In this document: positions 61,917-64,000 of the stretch, piece after piece
How the letters are laid out: every line of letters begins with the position of its first letter
Numbering within the stretch: the first letter of the stretch is position 1
Assembly: GCF_002305875.1 (NCBI RefSeq)
Contig: NZ_CP022098.1
Span: 10,230,001-10,294,000, forward strand
Direction: 5' to 3'
Length of the DNA: 64,000 bases
Source of the DNA: Cystobacter fuscus
GTDB taxonomy: Bacteria; Myxococcota; Myxococcia; Myxococcales; Myxococcaceae
Position numbers and translations under genes: made by a program
Notes under the pieces: model-generated
Database searches by the model: none
What the model was told of the DNA's origin: nothing
The model's input: the letters and a program-made list of their open reading frames with translations, nothing else

Positions 61917-63968
61917 ATGCACAAAAACACCCATCCCTTGGTCATTGCCAGCGCGACGCTCCTCACCCTGATTTCCTGTAAGGGCGAGAACAGTGGCCCG
62001 CTGAACCAGAAACCCGGTTATCTCGGCACGGTCACGGCCACCTCATACGACGGCAACAGCGACGACCTGCTCACCGCGGGCCTCGGCGCCAGCGGCATTG
62101 CCGCCACCACTCCACCCGCCTATGCCGATCCCAACAACCCCACCGCGGCCGAGCTGCGCCGCAACGCCATCTACACCAACTACAGGGCCGTGCTCGATAT
62201 CTCCGCCAACAGCGGCTACGGCACGATGTACGGCCCGAACGTGAACGCGGCGGGCGTGGCGACCACCGACACCGGCAAGGTCGCGGGCACCGAATACATC
62301 GCCTATGCGGACGACGGCAGCGGCACGCAGAACGTGACGCTGATGGTGCAGGTGCCGGCCAGCTTCGATCCCACCCACAATCCCTGCATCGTCACCGGCA
62401 CTTCCAGCGGCTCGCGCGGCATGTACGGGGCGATCGGTAGCGCGGGCGAGTGGGGCCTGAAGCACCATTGCGCCGTCGCCTACACGGACAAGGGCGGCGG
62501 CACCGGCCTCTATACCTTCGACGACGACAACGTCAACCAGCGGAACGGCACGCGCGCGACGCGCACGGCCGCGGGCAAGGACGCCCTCTTCGCGCCAGCC
62601 CTCGGCGACGCGGAGCGCAGCGCCTACGCCACCACCTTCCCCAACCGTATCGCCTTCAAGCACGCGCACTCCCAGCAGAATCCCGAGAAGGACTGGGGCA
62701 GGATGACGCTGCAGGCCGTGGAGTTCGCTTTCTATGTGCTGAACGAGCAGTACGGCGAGCTGGCGCCGGACGGCAAGAGCAGGCTCGTGCGCCTGACGCC
62801 CGAGAACACATGGACCATCGCCTCCAGCATCTCGAACGGCGCGGGCGCGGCGCTGCTGGCCGCCGAGCAGGATACGAAAGGGCTGATCGACGCCGTGGCC
62901 GTGACCGAGCCGCAGATCCAGCCGAAGAGCAGCACCGGCTACACGGTCAATCAGGGCGGAGCGAGCGCGGCGGCGCAAGGCAAGTCCATCCTGGACTTCT
63001 CCAGCTACGCGGCGCTGTACCAGCCCTGCATCGCCGGTGCCGCTGGCCGTTGCGCATCGCTGGTCGCCAAGGGCCTGCTGTCGGGGGCCGACCTGACGGC
63101 GCAGATGAACGATGCCAAGGCGCGCATGAAGGCCTACGGCTGGCTGCCGGAGTCGGAGCCGCTGCAGAGCCTGCACGCGCTGAGCAATCTCCTCGTCGCG
63201 GTGACCTACGTGAACGCCTACGGCAGGTTCTCGGTGACCGACCACGTCTGCGGCTTCAGCTGGGCGAACACCGATGCGAACGGCAATCCGGTGGCCTTTA
63301 CCGCCGCGCAGAAGGCCGTCAGCTTCGCCACCCTGAGCGGCCTCATCGGCACGCCGGTCTATGAGAACTCGGTGGGCGGCGCCAAGGTCTACAGCGCGGC
63401 GATCTCCCCTTCCACCAACGTGGCCGACCAGGCGCTGGACGGCTTCCTCTGTCTGCGCTCGCTGGTGACGGGCGTGGACGCCGTCACGGGCGCGCCGCTG
63501 ACGGGCGAGACGGCGGCGCAAAGCGCCCGCGTGCGCGCAGGCATCGCCGAGGTGCAGGCGACAGGCGACCTGCACGGCAAGCCCGCCATCATCGTGGCGG
63601 GCCGTAACGATGCGCTGATCCCGGTGAACCACGCGTCGCGCGCCTACCTGGGCCTGAACGCGGCGGTGGAGGGCAACAGCAGCAAGCTGCGCTACATCGA
63701 GGTGACGAACGCCAACCACTTCGATTCCTTCGCCAGCGCGCTGCCCGCCAGCATCGTGCCGCTGCACGTCTATCTCTTCCGTGCGCTGGACGCGGCCTTC
63801 GCCCATCTCAAGAGCGGTGCCGAGCTGCCGCCCTCACAGGTCGTGCACACCGTGACACGGACGGACGCGACGACGCCGATCACGAACACCCATGTGCCGC
63901 CGATCTCGGCGTCGCCGGGGGCGAACGCGATCAGTGTCAGTGGCACCACGGTCGACGTCCCGAACTAA
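61917..63968 (+). CDS. 3-hydroxybutyrate oligomer hydrolase-like lipoprotein
   Basis: 683 residues from ATG 61917 (ATG 61905 sits directly on the purine-rich site and is less likely). The signal peptide has a lipobox-like LLTLISC. The sequence matches the D-(-)-3-hydroxybutyrate oligomer hydrolase family known from Ralstonia/Burkholderia: LLTAGLGASGIAA near the N-terminus, nucleophile region TGTSSGSRGMYG, AFKHAHSQQNPEKDWG, and the C-terminal His in TNANHFDSFASALP. It splits oligomers released from polyhydroxybutyrate. Codon choice differs from neighbouring genes and the upstream region is full of decayed DNA, so acquisition from a proteobacterium is likely (inference). Confidence 0.85.
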   Translation: MHKNTHPLVIASATLLTLISCKGENSGPLNQKPGYLGTVTATSYDGNSDDLLTAGLGASGIAATTPPAYADPNNPTAAELRRNAIYTNYRAVLDISANSGYGTMYGPNVNAAGVATTDTGKVAGTEYIAYADDGSGTQNVTLMVQVPASFDPTHNPCIVTGTSSGSRGMYGAIGSAGEWGLKHHCAVAYTDKGGGTGLYTFDDDNVNQRNGTRATRTAAGKDALFAPALGDAERSAYATTFPNRIAFKHAHSQQNPEKDWGRMTLQAVEFAFYVLNEQYGELAPDGKSRLVRLTPENTWTIASSISNGAGAALLAAEQDTKGLIDAVAVTEPQIQPKSSTGYTVNQGGASAAAQGKSILDFSSYAALYQPCIAGAAGRCASLVAKGLLSGADLTAQMNDAKARMKAYGWLPESEPLQSLHALSNLLVAVTYVNAYGRFSVTDHVCGFSWANTDANGNPVAFTAAQKAVSFATLSGLIGTPVYENSVGGAKVYSAAISPSTNVADQALDGFLCLRSLVTGVDAVTGAPLTGETAAQSARVRAGIAEVQATGDLHGKPAIIVAGRNDALIPVNHASRAYLGLNAAVEGNSSKLRYIEVTNANHFDSFASALPASIVPLHVYLFRALDAAFAHLKSGAELPPSQVVHTVTRTDATTPITNTHVPPISASPGANAISVSGTTVDVPN

Positions 63969-63992
63969 GCTCCGGCTCCGGCCGGAGCTTTC
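63968..63992 (+). terminator. Intrinsic terminator after the oligomer hydrolase
   Basis: AGCTCCGGC and GCCGGAGCT form a perfect 9-bp stem with a 4-base loop followed by TTTC, starting at the last base of the stop codon. Confidence 0.7.
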
Positions 63993-64000
63993 ATGCTTCC

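Overview
The window looks like a chromosomal segment of a fruiting myxobacterium of the Cystobacterineae (Myxococcus/Cystobacter/Archangium relatives). The basis is very high GC with strong GC3 bias, many lipoproteins with short signal peptides, a Uma2-family nuclease, a V4R-type sigma-54 activator, a huge low-complexity protein with a DUF6982-like C-terminus, and scattered plant-polysaccharide enzymes. I saw no rRNA, tRNA, CRISPR array, insertion sequence or origin.

Region by region. 0-2.5 kb: minus-strand pair of a secreted SH3-like protein (cut by the left edge) and an SPFH/prohibitin-like membrane protein. 2.7-4.8 kb: an AAA15-type ATPase and an RloB-family protein (RloA/RloB, AbiL-like, a putative anti-phage module), directly preceded by the 3' stump of a lipoprotein gene whose intact paralogue lies at 9.8 kb. 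5-17.4 kb: secreted carbohydrate enzymes (GH43+CBM32, PL9 pectate lyase, a CBM/FN3/beta-helix lipoprotein), a GH65 phosphorylase with its translationally coupled beta-phosphoglucomutase, and a YD-repeat lipoprotein. 17.6-23.4 kb: a gluzincin peptidase and a 1434-residue repeat protein. 23.5-25.2 kb: an isoprenylcysteine-methyltransferase-like protein and a flavoprotein resembling the tailoring pair of type III PKS clusters, but with no PKS. 25.3-32 kb: a c-type cytochrome, YceI, a V4R/sigma-54 activator behind a near-perfect palindrome, a rhomboid-like pseudoprotease, small proteins and a thiolase. 32.2-46.6 kb: mostly housekeeping genes (trypsin-like lipoprotein, receiver protein, PruA, pectinacetylesterase-like protein, 5'-nucleotidase, hybrid-free histidine kinase, DeoD, exopolysaccharide-initiating sugar transferase, MetY-MetX).

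46.5-51.5 kb is a decayed accessory stretch. MetX runs out of frame into the remnant of another gene, a reading frame is broken by a 13-bp tandem duplication, and a 5'-truncated-looking gene follows. Then come DUF952, an orphan acyl-CoA ligase, DUF1810 and a calpain-like cysteine protease. 51.7-56.7 kb: RCK-domain protein, TatC with a very long periplasmic insert, TatB and a chemoreceptor. 56.9-59.2 kb: HDAC-like deacetylase, an unknown protein and a nu-class-like GST in one orientation. 59.2-64 kb: a CBM6 remnant, an isochorismatase-family hydrolase with a coupled 4-TM protein, a frameshifted beta-helix lipoprotein pseudogene, and a 3-hydroxybutyrate-oligomer hydrolase of proteobacterial type, suggesting acquired DNA at the right end.

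Recurring themes are degradation of pectin-like polymers (PL9, pectinacetylesterase, galactanase-like GH43, beta-helix and CBM proteins), a secretion apparatus (Tat) that could export some secreted enzymes, and methionine synthesis by direct sulfhydrylation (MetX-MetY). Function calls rest on motifs read by eye; no database search was possible.
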